In this document: in pieces, positions 40,281 to 48,649 of the stretch | Layout of the letters: the number at the start of each line of letters is the position of its first letter | Position numbering within the stretch: the stretch's first letter is position 1 | Assembly (NCBI GenBank): GCA_004292745.1 | Contig: RDXH01000031.1 | Span: 30,150-94,149 of the forward strand | Direction: 5' to 3' | DNA from: Oscillatoriales cyanobacterium | GTDB lineage: Bacteria; Cyanobacteriota; Cyanobacteriia; Cyanobacteriales; Microcoleaceae | DNA length: 64,000 nt | Translations under genes and position numbers: made by a program | Notes under the pieces: generated by a model | Told to the model about the DNA's origin: nothing | The model's database searches: none | What the model saw: only the letters and a program-made list of their open reading frames with translations

Positions 40281-40332
40281 AAGTTTGCAGTTGCACGGAA
40301 TCAGAAATGAGTCAACCTGCAACTGCAAACTT
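40281..40332. terminator. Perfect 14-bp inverted repeat after a small reading frame
   Basis: AAGTTTGCAGTTGC (40281-40294) and GCAACTGCAAACTT (40319-40332) form a long stem that ends two bases before the stop of the small minus-strand frame at 40335. No T-run follows on either strand. Confidence 0.5.
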
Positions 40333-40334
40333 AT

Positions 40335-40592
40335 TTAACCGCGTGCTGATGACATTTTTACAGCGGGGCTAGTAGAAGGCTTGGGAGCTTTAATTTCCTG
40401 GGAAAGAGCGTGGGCGCGATAGACTTTAGCAACGGCTTGCTCGCATTTAGACAAATCTGATTGTATCTCTGTAAAAATGGCAGTTGATACCGGATATGTG
40501 AACTTAGCCCGTAGGTGGTTGATATCGACAACACCTGTTTGTAAATCCCCCAGAGTGCTACGTAACAAGAACAGTTCATCTGTTCCTTGCAC
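40335..40592 (-). CDS. Small hypothetical protein, possibly an N-terminally truncated remnant
   Basis: 85 residues from a GTG start. The reading frame stays open for ten more codons upstream (PDKYAKLKAS), which look protein-like, up to a TAG. The true N-terminus may therefore have been lost. The sequence is soluble and mostly helical (LFLLRSTLGDLQTG, then FTEIQSDLSKCEQAVAKVYR). I recognise no family. The stop is followed by a strong inverted repeat. Confidence 0.4.
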   Translation of the reverse strand: MQGTDELFLLRSTLGDLQTGVVDINHLRAKFTYPVSTAIFTEIQSDLSKCEQAVAKVYRAHALSQEIKAPKPSTSPAVKMSSARG

Positions 40593-40784
40593 AGAGGCTT
40601 TTAACTTAGCGTATTTATCTGGCTAAAGCGATAAATTAGGGAAATATCCCAACTCTGAAAGTGAGTCTTTAGAGGTACTTCATAGCAATAATCTCAAAAC
40701 ACATAATCTCTATCTTTTCTCTACCTCTGCGCTCTCTGCGCCCTCTGCGGTAAAAAAAAAGAAATCTTCTTCACAAACGAAAGA

Positions 40785-40906
40785 GAATTATTATATAGCA
40801 ACCCTAAATGATTCGCAAATATTTTTACCCCACCCCAACCCTCCCCGAACCCAAGGGGAGGGAGTAAGAAATTCACAAATGATTTAGCGTTGCTATATAA
40901 TAATTC
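40785..40906. mobile_element. MITE-like palindromic element (TATAGCAA ends), copy 1
   Basis: Long imperfect inverted ends: GAATTATTATATAGCAACCCTAAAT at the left and its complement at the right (40870-40906). The core is a CCCTCCCC/GGGGAGGG hairpin. The inner end TATAGCAA-CCTAAAT is shared with the element at 59182, though the core differs. No gene lies in 40593-40950. A partial CTCTGCGCTCTCTGCG string at 40727-40752 belongs to the ACAGAGG repeat family. Confidence 0.7.
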
Positions 40907-40950
40907 TACAGGATAGAGCGTTATATTTGAAATAAATCTAAAAATTTGCC

Positions 40951-41199
40951 ATGCAAGCAGTTGTGTTCGATCGCTACGGCGACATTGAGGTATTGGAATA
41001 CCGAGAAGTGGAACAGCCAACAATCAAACCAGATGAACTGCTAGTGCAAGTTCGCGCTAGCATCGAGTCTGGTCAAGTTGAGCCGATTGTCGATCGCACT
41101 TACAGCCTCGAAGAAGTAGCAGCAGCCCACGCTTACAGCGAAACGGGGCGGGCTGTAGGCAAAATTGCGATTAGCATTGAAAAAGTCAGTAGTCAGTAG
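40951..41199 (+). pseudogene. Alcohol dehydrogenase/quinone oxidoreductase (MDR) remnant with internal deletion
   Basis: An open frame of 82 codons joins the first ~37 residues of a medium-chain NADPH-dependent dehydrogenase (MQAVVFDRYGDIEVLEY, then PDELLVQVRAS) directly to its last ~45 residues (IESGQVEPIVDRTYSLEEVAAAHAYSE, GRAVGKIAISI). MDR proteins are normally about 320-330 residues. About 240 codons, including the whole Rossmann domain, are missing, in frame. It cannot be an active enzyme. Confidence 0.85.
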
Positions 41200-41260
41200 T
41201 CATTAGTCAGTAGTTGGCTGTTATTTGTTGGTTATAATAACTGAAGCGAATGCTTTTGGG

Positions 41261-41310
41261 CCCGATGCCCGATGCCCGATGCCCGATGCCCGATTCCCCA
41301 TTCCCCATTC
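41261..41310. repeat. GATGCCC/ATTCCCC heptamer array upstream of tatC
   Basis: Four GATGCCC units followed by ATTCCCC units end three bases before the tatC ATG and occupy the usual ribosome-binding position. Confidence 0.85.
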
Positions 41311-41313
41311 CTT

Positions 41314-42657
41314 ATGACATCCCCCTCAGACTTGGAGACATCCGAACAAAATTTTGACAACAACCTCGAACAAGTTAGCGCGGAAAATAGCATTGCACCA
41401 GTCGCCGATGATTTGATGGCTGTCAACAACTTAGAAGGTGCAGGAGTTAGCCCGGAAAATATTGCATCAGTCGCCGATGATTCTGCGGATCTCAGCAACT
41501 TAGAAGGTGCAGGAGTTAGCCCGGAAAATATTGCATCAGTCGCCGATGATTCTATGGTTGCGAGCAACTTAGAAGGTGAAGAAGTTAGCCCGGAAAATAG
41601 CATTGCACCCATCGCCGATGATTTAGTGGATGTCAGCAACTTAGAAGGTGAAAAAGTTAGCCCGGAAAATAGCATTGCACCCATCGCCGATGATTTAGTG
41701 GATGTGAGTAAATTAGAAGACGAAGAAGTTAGCGAGGAAAATAGCATTGCACCAATCGCCGATGATTTAGAGGCTGTCAGTAAATTAGAAGATAAAAAAG
41801 TTAGAGCTAAAAATAGCATTGCATCCATCGCTGATGATTTAGTGGATCTCATTAACTTAGAAGACGAAGCAGTTATCCCGGAAAATAACATTGCACTAAT
41901 CGCAGACAGTTTTAGGGGTTCCCGCAACCTAGAAAACGAATATCTCGACGAACTCCCCGACGAAGTTGAGATGTCTTTGTTCGAGCATTTAGAAGAATTA
42001 AGATGGCGAATTTTCTCTTCACTAATTGCAGTAGTAATTTGTATAGTAGGCTGCTTTTTATATGTGAGACCCATCGTTAAACTGCTAGAAGTACCAGCAG
42101 GAGCAGTCAAATTTTTGCAACTAGCTCCCGGAGAGTATTTCTTTGTCTCGATCAAAGTGGCTGGTTACAGCGGTTTGTTAATCGCCAGTCCGTTTATTTT
42201 TTACCAAATAGGGTTATTTGTGCTCCCAGGTTTAACTCGCAAAGAACGCGGGTTGCTCGGCCCTGTTTTCTTCGGTTCGAGTTTCTTATTTTTGGGCGGG
42301 TTAGTATTTTCTTACATCGCTTTGATTCCGGCGGCGCTCAATTTCTTTGTCACCTACGGCGCTGATGTGGTAGAGCAATTATGGTCGATCGACAAATACT
42401 TTGAATTTGTTTTATTATTAATGTTCAGCACCGGGTTAGCATTTCAAATCCCGATCGTCCAAGTTTTGCTAGGTATTTTAGGCATTGTTTCTTCCAAGCA
42501 AATGTTGTCTGGTTGGCGCTATGTAATCTTGGGAGCGGCGGTTTTGGGAGCTGTGTTAACGCCTTCAACTGACCCTTTGACTCAAAGTCTTTTAGGAGGT
42601 GCAGTGTTAGCTCTTTACTTTGGAGGAATAGGTTTGGTGAAGCTTTTAGGACGCTGA
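41314..42657 (+). CDS. tatC: Twin-arginine translocase TatC with acidic tandem-repeat N-terminal extension
   Basis: 447 residues from the ATG at 41314; an earlier frame start would lie within the heptamer array. The C-terminal ~228 residues are ordinary cyanobacterial Tat[24 protein letters not shown] is followed by six membrane helices, including [32 protein letters not shown] and [15 protein letters not shown]. TatC is the signal-peptide receptor for export of folded proteins. Ahead of it lie eight tandem 22-24-residue acidic repeats (residues 17-204), [19 protein letters not shown] being typical. An ATG at 41971 could give a TatC of normal length. The Rieske protein encoded at 45083 is an expected substrate. 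Confidence 0.92.
   Translation: MTSPSDLETSEQNFDNNLEQVSAENSIAPVADDLMAVNNLEGAGVSPENIASVADDSADLSNLEGAGVSPENIASVADDSMVASNLEGEEVSPENSIAPIADDLVDVSNLEGEKVSPENSIAPIADDLVDVSKLEDEEVSEENSIAPIADDLEAVSKLEDKKVRAKNSIASIADDLVDLINLEDEAVIPENNIALIADSFRGSRNLENEYLDELPDEVEMSLFEHLEELRWRIFSSLIAVVICIVGCFLYVRPIVKLLEVPAGAVKFLQLAPGEYFFVSIKVAGYSGLLIASPFIFYQIGLFVLPGLTRKERGLLGPVFFGSSFLFLGGLVFSYIALIPAALNFFVTYGADVVEQLWSIDKYFEFVLLLMFSTGLAFQIPIVQVLLGILGIVSSKQMLSGWRYVILGAAVLGAVLTPSTDPLTQSLLGGAVLALYFGGIGLVKLLGR
41362..41925 (+). repeat. Eight tandem 66-72-bp coding repeats in tatC
   Basis: Units of 22, 23, 23, 24, 24, 24, 24 and 24 codons, each with [N/K]LE, a Glu/Asp-rich piece, xENxIA and IADD. Units 2-3 and 4-5 are most alike, which suggests recent duplication. 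Confidence 0.9.
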
Positions 42658-42707
42658 TTTCTTAATGATGTAAAATAAACACGTTCTAATTATGAATAAT
42701 TGAAAAA

Positions 42708-43655
42708 ATGCGAGAACTTTACCCGCCCAGACAACCTTATAACGAAGGAAAACTCAAAGTTTCTGACCTCCATACCATTCATTTTGAAGAGTCAGGAAAC
42801 CCAGAGGGAAAACCTATTGTATTGCTACACGGGGGGCCAGGAGGTGGATGTCCGCCTGTTTACAGACAATATTTTGACCCTAAAAAATGGCGTTTGGTCA
42901 TGTTTGACCAACGCGGCTGCGGTCAAAGTAAACCTCATGCAGAATTGCAAGAAAATACAACTTGGGATTTAGTCAACGATATTGAGAAACTTCGAGAATA
43001 TTTAAATATTCAACAATGGGTTGTTTTTGGTGGTAGTTGGGGAAGCACTCTATCCTTAGCTTACAGTCAAAGCCATCCCGACCGTTGTCAGGGTTTAATC
43101 TTGCGCGGTATTTTTATGTTGAGAAAAAAAGAAATTCGCTGGTTTTATCAGGAAGGAGCAAGTTGTATTTTCCCGGATGCTTGGGAGGAATATGTTAAAC
43201 CTATCCCCATCAATGAAAGGGATGATCTGCTAACAGCTTATTATCAACGCTTGACGAGTCCAGATGCTCAAATTAGATTAGAAGCGGCTCGTGCTTGGTC
43301 AATTTGGGAAGGGAGTACGAGTAAGTTATTTCCAGATTTAGAGATACAAAACAGCTTTGGAATTGATGCTTTTGCGGAGGCGTTTGCCAGAATTGAGTGC
43401 CATTATTTTATTAACAAGGGATTTATAGAGCCGGAAGATAAATTGCTTTTAAATATCGATCGCATCCGCAAGATTCCGGCGGTTATCGTTCAGGGAAGAT
43501 ATGATGTTGTTTGTCCGATGATATCGGCGTGGGAACTGCATCGTGCTTGGCCTGAAGCTGAGTTTATTATAGTTCCCGATTCTGGACATTCGATGAGCGA
43601 ACCGGGAATTCGCACCTGTTTAATCGAAGCAACAGATAAGTTTGCAGACTGGTAG
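42708..43655 (+). CDS. pip: Prolyl aminopeptidase (proline iminopeptidase)
   Basis: 315 residues, family S33. It removes N-terminal proline from peptides. The oxyanion HGGPGGG lies at 41-47, the nucleophile is Ser110 in GGSWGST, the catalytic Asp is in GRYDVVCP and the His in PDSGHSMSE. DQRGCGQSKP and the cap-domain CIFPDAWEEY are family-typical. The gene follows tatC by 50 bp and may share its transcript. A hairpin follows. Confidence 0.93.
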   Translation: MRELYPPRQPYNEGKLKVSDLHTIHFEESGNPEGKPIVLLHGGPGGGCPPVYRQYFDPKKWRLVMFDQRGCGQSKPHAELQENTTWDLVNDIEKLREYLNIQQWVVFGGSWGSTLSLAYSQSHPDRCQGLILRGIFMLRKKEIRWFYQEGASCIFPDAWEEYVKPIPINERDDLLTAYYQRLTSPDAQIRLEAARAWSIWEGSTSKLFPDLEIQNSFGIDAFAEAFARIECHYFINKGFIEPEDKLLLNIDRIRKIPAVIVQGRYDVVCPMISAWELHRAWPEAEFIIVPDSGHSMSEPGIRTCLIEATDKFADW

Positions 43656-43685
43656 TCATCCAAATTGCTAAGGTAGGGCTTACGC

Positions 43686-43753
43686 AAAAAACCCGGTTTC
43701 TTCCAAAAATCGTCGATTTTTTCGACAGATATTCACGCAGAAACCGGGTTTTT
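43686..43753. terminator. Terminator-like hairpin after pip
   Basis: AAACCCGGTTTCT pairs with AGAAACCGGGTTT, followed by TTTG. The same arms occur at 51391-51456 and in part at 3019-3071, so it is both a repeat and a likely terminator. Confidence 0.6.
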
Positions 43754-43768
43754 GACCCCCCATGCGTA

Positions 43769-43873
43769 ATATCGTTTCCGGCTGCATCGGAATGATTTAA
43801 CCTTACTAGAACGCAGAGAACACAGAGGGAGATAAGAGAGATGAATACAGGACGATGTTACCGGATTTGATAT
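43769..43873. mobile_element. Palindromic ACAGAGG repeat, copy 1
   Basis: Ends ATATCGTTTCCGGCTGCATCG and CGATGTTACCGGATTTGATAT are inverted relatives. The interior AACGCAGAGAACACAGAGGGAGATAAGAGAGATGAATACAG is shared with the copy at 55075. Confidence 0.75.
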
Positions 43874-43997
43874 AAGTGCTGTAAGGGTTAATTGCTAATT
43901 TTAAATTATTGGTCTAAAAAATATAGAGATGCGATCGCCCGCGTCTCTATAATAGTAAATGTTAAAATTCCACATCAAAGTTTTGCTAAAACCTTAA

Positions 43998-44306
43998 CTA
44001 CATTCGGAACTGTTCTACTTCTGGGGTGTAACCGATGGGCAAAATGTAATCCAGATTTTCGTGGGGACGAGCAATAATATGATACGATAGCAACTTTCCA
44101 CCATCGACCTTTTTAACTGATTCAATCCCCGCAGCAACGGCTGCTTGTACTTCCGATATATCTCCTCGAACTATAACTGTCCAGTAAGCACGGGTGATTT
44201 TCTCATAGCGAACTAAAGTAACGCGGGCTGCTTTCACCATTGAGTCCGCAACTTCTACGGCAGAAGGAAGTCCTAAGACTTCAACCATTCCAACTGCAAC
44301 ACCCAT
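43998..44306 (-). CDS. CcmK-type carboxysome shell hexamer protein with altered pore loop
   Basis: 102 residues, one BMC domain. Matches beta-carboxysome CcmK proteins throughout ([63 protein letters not shown]). In CcmK1/K2 the central pore loop reads KIGSGR after VGYE. Here the same place reads KITRAYW after VRYE, which would change pore size and charge. The gene stands alone, away from any ccmKLMNO operon, as accessory CcmK paralogues often do. Confidence 0.9.
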   Translation of the reverse strand: MGVAVGMVEVLGLPSAVEVADSMVKAARVTLVRYEKITRAYWTVIVRGDISEVQAAVAAGIESVKKVDGGKLLSYHIIARPHENLDYILPIGYTPEVEQFRM

Positions 44307-44551
44307 TACAACATTCTCCTAAATTTCACGGGATATCTGAAACTCATTGTATGTGAAAGTGTTGCCGATTTTATGTCGCAGGTTGTGGTACTCGGTGGGG
44401 AGAGGGTTCGATGGGGGGAGTGGGAGAGTGGGAGAGGGGGAGAGTGGGGGAGAGGATTTTTGATATGAAATCGAAATATAGAACTTAAATGCACAACAAC
44501 TTAACAACAGACAACGGTCAACTGCCAACTGTCAACTGCCAACTGACAAAT

Positions 44552-44869
44552 TCAAAACTCGTCCAGCAGCCACTCCGAGGCTCTTTCCCCCAAATCTAGG
44601 GGGATGCTGACAGCTTTGCCCAAACGGGGGCGATCGCGAGTAGTCTCAATATACTCTCTCACCTGTGCGCTGCTTCCCCAGCCGTTGAGGTAATTTGCCA
44701 CTGCGTCTAAATGCTCAAAATAATCAGCCTCCGTCATCGGGAAAGAAACCTGTTCCAGATACCTCCACATAACTTGAACAAAAATCTTGCCCCGCGTCCG
44801 TCGCAATCTGATATCGTAAGACTTTCCCCATTTTTCTAGTAATAGCTGGTGTAAATCCTTGCCCGTCAT
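44552..44869 (-). CDS. DUF3067 family protein
   Basis: 105 residues. Matches the small cyanobacterial/plastid DUF3067 family: MTGKDLHQLLLEKWGKSYDIRLRRT, then VMWRYLEQVSFP, YLNGWGSSAQVREYI and RPRLGKAVSIPLDLG. Function unknown. It is divergent from petC, with 213 bp between start codons. An AGTGGGAG-type low-complexity stretch (44395-44455) lies downstream. Confidence 0.8.
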   Translation of the reverse strand: MTGKDLHQLLLEKWGKSYDIRLRRTRGKIFVQVMWRYLEQVSFPMTEADYFEHLDAVANYLNGWGSSAQVREYIETTRDRPRLGKAVSIPLDLGERASEWLLDEF

Positions 44870-45082
44870 GGTTTCTCCTGAGTGAATTTCTTAAACAATA
44901 AAAGACAAAGTTCAAAAAATGTAATAATACTCTAATAAAGGCTGGAAGCTGCATTCTTAAAAGGAATTTTCACAGCCGAGATGAAAGTGAAAGCAGACCG
45001 CAATGATTGCCGTTGTCTGCACATAACAGATTCACAGCTACAGCTCGCAAACAAACGTAACTTAAAAACGCAAAGGCAGGTC

Positions 45083-45625
45083 ATGGCTCAAACTTCTGCT
45101 GGAAATCCAGATGTCCCCGATATGGGGCGTCGCCAATTTATGAATTTGCTGACGTTCGGTACTGTCACAGGTGTGGCACTGGGCGCACTCTATCCTGTTG
45201 TCAACTATTTTATTCCTCCTTCGAGTGGGGCCGCCGGTGGCGGGGTAACAGCTAAAGATGCCCTGGGTAACGACATCGTAGTCAGTGAATATTTGGCTTC
45301 CCATCCCGCGGGCGATCGCAGCCTAGCTCAAGGTCTCAAAGGAGACCCCACTTATATTGTGGTGGAAAAAGACTTATCTGTGGCCGAATACGGCATCAAT
45401 GCAGTCTGCACTCACTTGGGCTGCGTCGTACCTTGGAATGCTAGCGAAAACAAGTTTATCTGTCCTTGCCACGGTTCTCAATACAACAGTGAGGGCAAAG
45501 TGGTACGGGGTCCAGCACCTTTGTCTCTGGCCCTGGCCCACGCCACTGTCGCAGATGACAAGCTGGCTTTTACTCCTTGGACAGAAACTGACTTCCGCAC
45601 CGGGGAAGCCCCTTGGTGGTCATAG
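45083..45625 (+). CDS. petC: Cytochrome b6f Rieske iron-sulfur protein
   Basis: 180 residues from ATG 45083, with AAAGGCAGG just upstream; a longer frame back to 44981 is not Rieske-like. The uncleaved signal-anchor carries a twin arginine ([23 protein letters not shown]), so Tat export is expected. The 2Fe-2S ligands are Cys109 and His111 (CTHLGC) and Cys127 and His130 (CPCHGS), with Cys114-Cys129 as the disulfide. It passes electrons from plastoquinol to cytochrome f. It precedes petA, the usual cyanobacterial petCA order. Confidence 0.97.
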   Translation: MAQTSAGNPDVPDMGRRQFMNLLTFGTVTGVALGALYPVVNYFIPPSSGAAGGGVTAKDALGNDIVVSEYLASHPAGDRSLAQGLKGDPTYIVVEKDLSVAEYGINAVCTHLGCVVPWNASENKFICPCHGSQYNSEGKVVRGPAPLSLALAHATVADDKLAFTPWTETDFRTGEAPWWS

Positions 45626-45800
45626 TTATTAGTCATTAGTCAGCAGTCAGCAGTCATTAGTTAGTAGGTAAAAATGTCGGAGTTGGGAAATATTTCGATG
45701 CGCATAACTAACAACTAATGACCAAGGACCAAGGACTAATGACCAAGGACTAATAACCAATGACAAATGACTAATGACCAATGACTAAATTGTTAGACCT
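45626..45800. repeat. CAGTCAG and AATGACC/AAGGACC heptamer repeats between petC and petA
   Basis: Tandem heptamers occupy most of the 193-bp petC-petA spacer (ATTAGTC/CAGTCAG near 45630-45665, then CTAATGACCAAGGACC near 45712-45785). Confidence 0.8.
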
Positions 45801-45818
45801 TTGAGATTGAATACTCTG

Positions 45819-46808
45819 ATGCCACAAATTAATTTATCTGCGATTTTTCGTCGCAGTGTTCGGACGATCGCCAAAACTGCCATAGTTGCGATCGCCGCCA
45901 CCGCATTTTTCCTCAGCAGCGACATCGCACTTCCCCAAGCAGCACTAGCCTATCCTTTCTGGGCTCAGCAAACAGCACCCGCTACTCCCCGCGAAGCAAC
46001 GGGCAAAATTGTTTGCGCCAACTGTCACCTCGGTGCCAAACCCACCGAAGTAGAAGTACCCCAATCTGTTTTGCCGGACACAGTTTTTGAAGCTATTGTC
46101 AAAGTTCCCTACGATACCAACGTTCAACAAGTAGTTGGCGATGGTAGCAAAGGCGGCTTGAATGTGGGCGCTGTTGTCATGTTGCCCGAAGGTTTCAAAA
46201 TTGCTCCCGAAGACAGAATTCCTGAAGAAATGAAGGAAAAAGTCGGCGATCTTTACTTCCAACCTTACAGCGAAACCCAAGAAAATATTATTTTAGTGGG
46301 CCCACTGCCAGGAGATCAGTACAAAGAATTGGTATTCCCAGTTTTGTCGCCAAATCCAGCAACTGACAAGTCCGTTCACTTTGGTAAATACCTAATTTAT
46401 GTCGGCGGCAACCGCGGTCGCGGTCAGGTTTATCCTACTGGTGCAAAAAGCAATAATACTGTTTATAATGCTTCGGTAGCTGGTACAATTTCTAAAATTT
46501 CCACACCGGAAGATGGCGGTTATGAAGTAACAATTCTACCGACAGAAGGTGAAGCAGTTGTTGAGACAATTCCTCCGGGCCCTGAACTGCTTGTTTCTGA
46601 AGGACAAACTGTGGCCGCTGGTGAAGCTTTGACAAACAATCCTAATGTGGGTGGGTTTGGTCAAAAAGATGTTGAGATTGTGCTGCAAAGTGCCGATCGC
46701 GTTAAAGGGTTGATGGCTTTCTTGGCCTTGACCATGTTGGCTCAAATCATGCTGGTTCTCAAGAAGAAACAGGTGGAAAAAGTTCAAGCTGCTGAAATGA
46801 ATTTCTAA
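45819..46808 (+). CDS. petA: Cytochrome f
   Basis: 329 residues from ATG 45819; a TTG at 45801 is a weaker alternative. The signal peptide ends ALA and the mature protein starts YPFWAQQ, whose Tyr45 is the axial heme ligand. The heme-c site CANCH lies at 66-70. The lumenal large and small domains (with GRGQVYPTG) and a C-terminal anchor helix ([20 protein letters not shown]) follow. It carries electrons from the Rieske protein to plastocyanin or cytochrome c6. It ends with a clear terminator. Confidence 0.97.
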   Translation: MPQINLSAIFRRSVRTIAKTAIVAIAATAFFLSSDIALPQAALAYPFWAQQTAPATPREATGKIVCANCHLGAKPTEVEVPQSVLPDTVFEAIVKVPYDTNVQQVVGDGSKGGLNVGAVVMLPEGFKIAPEDRIPEEMKEKVGDLYFQPYSETQENIILVGPLPGDQYKELVFPVLSPNPATDKSVHFGKYLIYVGGNRGRGQVYPTGAKSNNTVYNASVAGTISKISTPEDGGYEVTILPTEGEAVVETIPPGPELLVSEGQTVAAGEALTNNPNVGGFGQKDVEIVLQSADRVKGLMAFLALTMLAQIMLVLKKKQVEKVQAAEMNF

Positions 46809-46866
46809 GAGTGGCTTTAACTCGATCGCCAGTAAAGTGTCCTAGACACTCTACTACTAGGTAATT

Positions 46867-46894
46867 AGGGCGGGTATTCCCCGCCCTCTTGTTT
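46867..46894 (+). terminator. petCA terminator
   Basis: AGGGCGGG (46867-46874) pairs with CCCGCCCT (46880-46887) across a short loop and is followed by CTTGTTTG. Confidence 0.7.
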
Positions 46895-46932
46895 GATAGA
46901 TAGCAATTACCAAGATGCTTTAGCCGTTTCTG

Positions 46933-47079
46933 ATTCCCAATTCCCAATTCCCAATTCCCAATTCCCCATTCCCAATTCCCCATTCCCAATTCCCAATTCC
47001 CAATTCCCAATTCCCAATTCCCAATTCCCAATTCCCAATTCCCAATTCCCAATTCCCAATTCCCAATTCCCAATTCCCA
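46933..47079. repeat. ATTCCCA heptamer array, 21 units
   Basis: 147 bp of ATTCCCA, with two ATTCCCC variants near the left end. It ends on the base before the ATG of the truncated hydrolase gene. All three plus frames read the same heptapeptide. Confidence 0.92.
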
Positions 47080-47841
47080 ATGCTGTTACTGCACGGTTTG
47101 CCATCTCAGAGTTTTACTTGGACTGCTATCATGCCCGATTTAGCGACAAACGGGTTTCGGGCGATCGCACCAGATTGGATCGGTTATGGGCGATCGACCA
47201 AACCAGACAAACGCGACTTTGCCTACACTCCCGATACTTTTGTTGAAGCATTGGCTGATTTTATTCAAGCTTTAGAAATAGACAAATTTTACCTAATAGT
47301 CCAAGGATTTTTAGCTTCCGCAGGCATTCAATATGCTCTGCGCAACCCGGATAAAATTGAACGTTTAGCAGTCATTAATACACCAGTTTCAGCAGATATA
47401 AAATTACCTTGGAAAATGCAGCAATTAGGACTGCCTTTTATTGGTGATATGATGACCCAAGACCCACTTTTGGTGGACAGAACCTTAGAAGGTGGCTGTC
47501 GCCAAATTATATCAGACAAGGATTTAGATGTTTATCGCCGTCCATTTTTGAAGAGTTCCGATGCGGGGCGATCGCTCATGAACACAGTCCGCAACATTCA
47601 ATTGCCACAGTCAATGGCCGAAATTGAATCTGGCTTTTCAGCATGGACTAGACCAACCTTATTTGTATGGGGATTAACTGACCCTTGGCTGAGTGTGGAA
47701 CCAGTTCAAAAGTTAGTTAGTTCCTTGCCAAATGCAGAGTTGGTCAAGGTGGAACAAGCAGGGCATTATCCTCAAGAACATTGGTCAGAAAAAGTTGGTG
47801 ATGCTCTAATTGGTTTTCTGCGCCGAAAAGAGGTAAACTAA
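47080..47841 (+). CDS. Alpha/beta-hydrolase-like protein, N-terminally truncated
   Basis: 253 residues beginning at [14 protein letters not shown], the oxyanion strand that normally lies 25-40 residues into such proteins. The first strands are missing and replaced by the heptamer array. The array is open in this frame but offers no start codon or Shine-Dalgarno sequence. The nucleophile elbow reads VQGFLAS, with no Ser, Asp or Cys in the usual place, while a putative Asp (LTDPWLS) and His (AGHYPQEH) remain. It is likely non-catalytic and possibly not expressed. The rest ([13 protein letters not shown]) is typical of haloalkane-dehalogenase-like hydrolases. Confidence 0.7.
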   Translation: MLLLHGLPSQSFTWTAIMPDLATNGFRAIAPDWIGYGRSTKPDKRDFAYTPDTFVEALADFIQALEIDKFYLIVQGFLASAGIQYALRNPDKIERLAVINTPVSADIKLPWKMQQLGLPFIGDMMTQDPLLVDRTLEGGCRQIISDKDLDVYRRPFLKSSDAGRSLMNTVRNIQLPQSMAEIESGFSAWTRPTLFVWGLTDPWLSVEPVQKLVSSLPNAELVKVEQAGHYPQEHWSEKVGDALIGFLRRKEVN

Positions 47842-48237
47842 TTTTTTGTACCTCACTTTCGGTGCTGGGTTAGCGAGGCAGAGCCAAAGCATCTGCGTTT
47901 CCAGGCAGAGCCGATTGGTGACAACTTAAGACTGAAACCCATAATAAATGTCGCTTTTAGTCGAGGCTAGATCCCCCTAAATCCCCCACCCCCCCCGCCC
48001 CCCCCAAGGGGGGAGAGAAGGGGAGTAGGGGTTGACTTTGATCGGAATCTTATCCCCCCCTTATTAAGGGGGGTTAGGGGGGATCGAGACTTCGATACAA
48101 CAAGAGAGACGGTCGGTTTAACGTTAAGTTGTCACCAATCGGCAGAGCCTGGGAACGAGCATAAGCAAACCCTTACCCGCCCGGTGCCCGATCGCAACGA
48201 GCAATCTAAAATCTAAAATCTAAAATCTAAAATCGAC
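47842..48237. other. Intergenic region of mixed interspersed repeats
   Basis: No gene seen. It contains C/G-run pairs (47970-48015, and 48055-48080 CCCCTTATTAAGGGG), an interrupted GAGGCAGAGCC...GGCAGAGCCTGGGAACGAG repeat (47875-48165), GATTGGTGACAACTTAA and its inverse about 200 bp apart, and an AATCTAA array (48203-48234) before the psbQ remnant. Confidence 0.6.
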
Positions 48238-48562
48238 ATGATTCGTCTCCGTTCAATTCTTGCCTTAATGATGTCATTTATGATGGCATTTCTCGTCAGT
48301 TGCAGCAAAACGCAACTGGGTTGATACCAAAACTTACATTCATGGTCCGCTCGGCGAATTGCGGGGCGCAATGAAAACCGTATCTGTAAGTTTGTTACCT
48401 AAAGATCGACAACAAGCTGTTGATTTAACTAAGAGTTTGTTTGCAGATTTGGTGAATATTGATATTGCTGCTAAGGATCTTGACTATGCAAAAGTTACCA
48501 GCAGCTATCAAAAAGCAGTCAAGGATTTTGATGCTTTCTTGCAGCTAATTCCTAAAGCTTAA
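48238..48562 (+). pseudogene. psbQ: psbQ (CyanoQ) remnant with internal deletion and frameshift
   Basis: The 5' part encodes a lipoprotein signal (MIRLRSILALMMSFMMAFLVSCSKTQ, Cys22 as lipid site), then hits TGA at 48322. From 48314 another frame reads NWVDTKTYIHGPLGELRGAM, then LLPKDRQQA and DFDAFLQLIPKA to the stop. This is the conserved second half of CyanoQ, the lumenal photosystem II assembly lipoprotein. About 60 residues between the signal and NWVDT, covering the first helices, are absent. The product cannot be the normal four-helix bundle. Another psbQ copy may exist elsewhere in the genome. Confidence 0.85.
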
Positions 48563-48649
48563 TATTTTTTGGGATTGGGGTAGGGTGGGCAATTGACTGG
48601 TGTCAACAACTGGGCTAAAACTCATCATAAAAGTCGCTTGTAGTCGAGT

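Larger units (their letters stand above)
43656..43997. other. Intergenic region with a hairpin and an ACAGAGG repeat
   Basis: No gene seen. It contains the terminator-like ACCCGGTTTCT hairpin (43686-43753) and a palindromic ACAGAGG repeat (43769-43873). Confidence 0.6.

Noticed and set aside
41232..42155. 307-codon minus-strand frame opposite tatC
   Set aside because: It exists because the tatC repeat units are free of stops in the antisense frame; it resembles no protein.
44981..45082. 34-residue extension of PetC
   Set aside because: Not found at Rieske N-termini; the twin-arginine region follows the ATG at 45083, which has a better ribosome site.
46893..47246. 117-codon frame through the ATTCCCA array
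   Set aside because: A heptamer reads open in all three frames; the parts outside the array are out of frame with the hydrolase and look non-coding.
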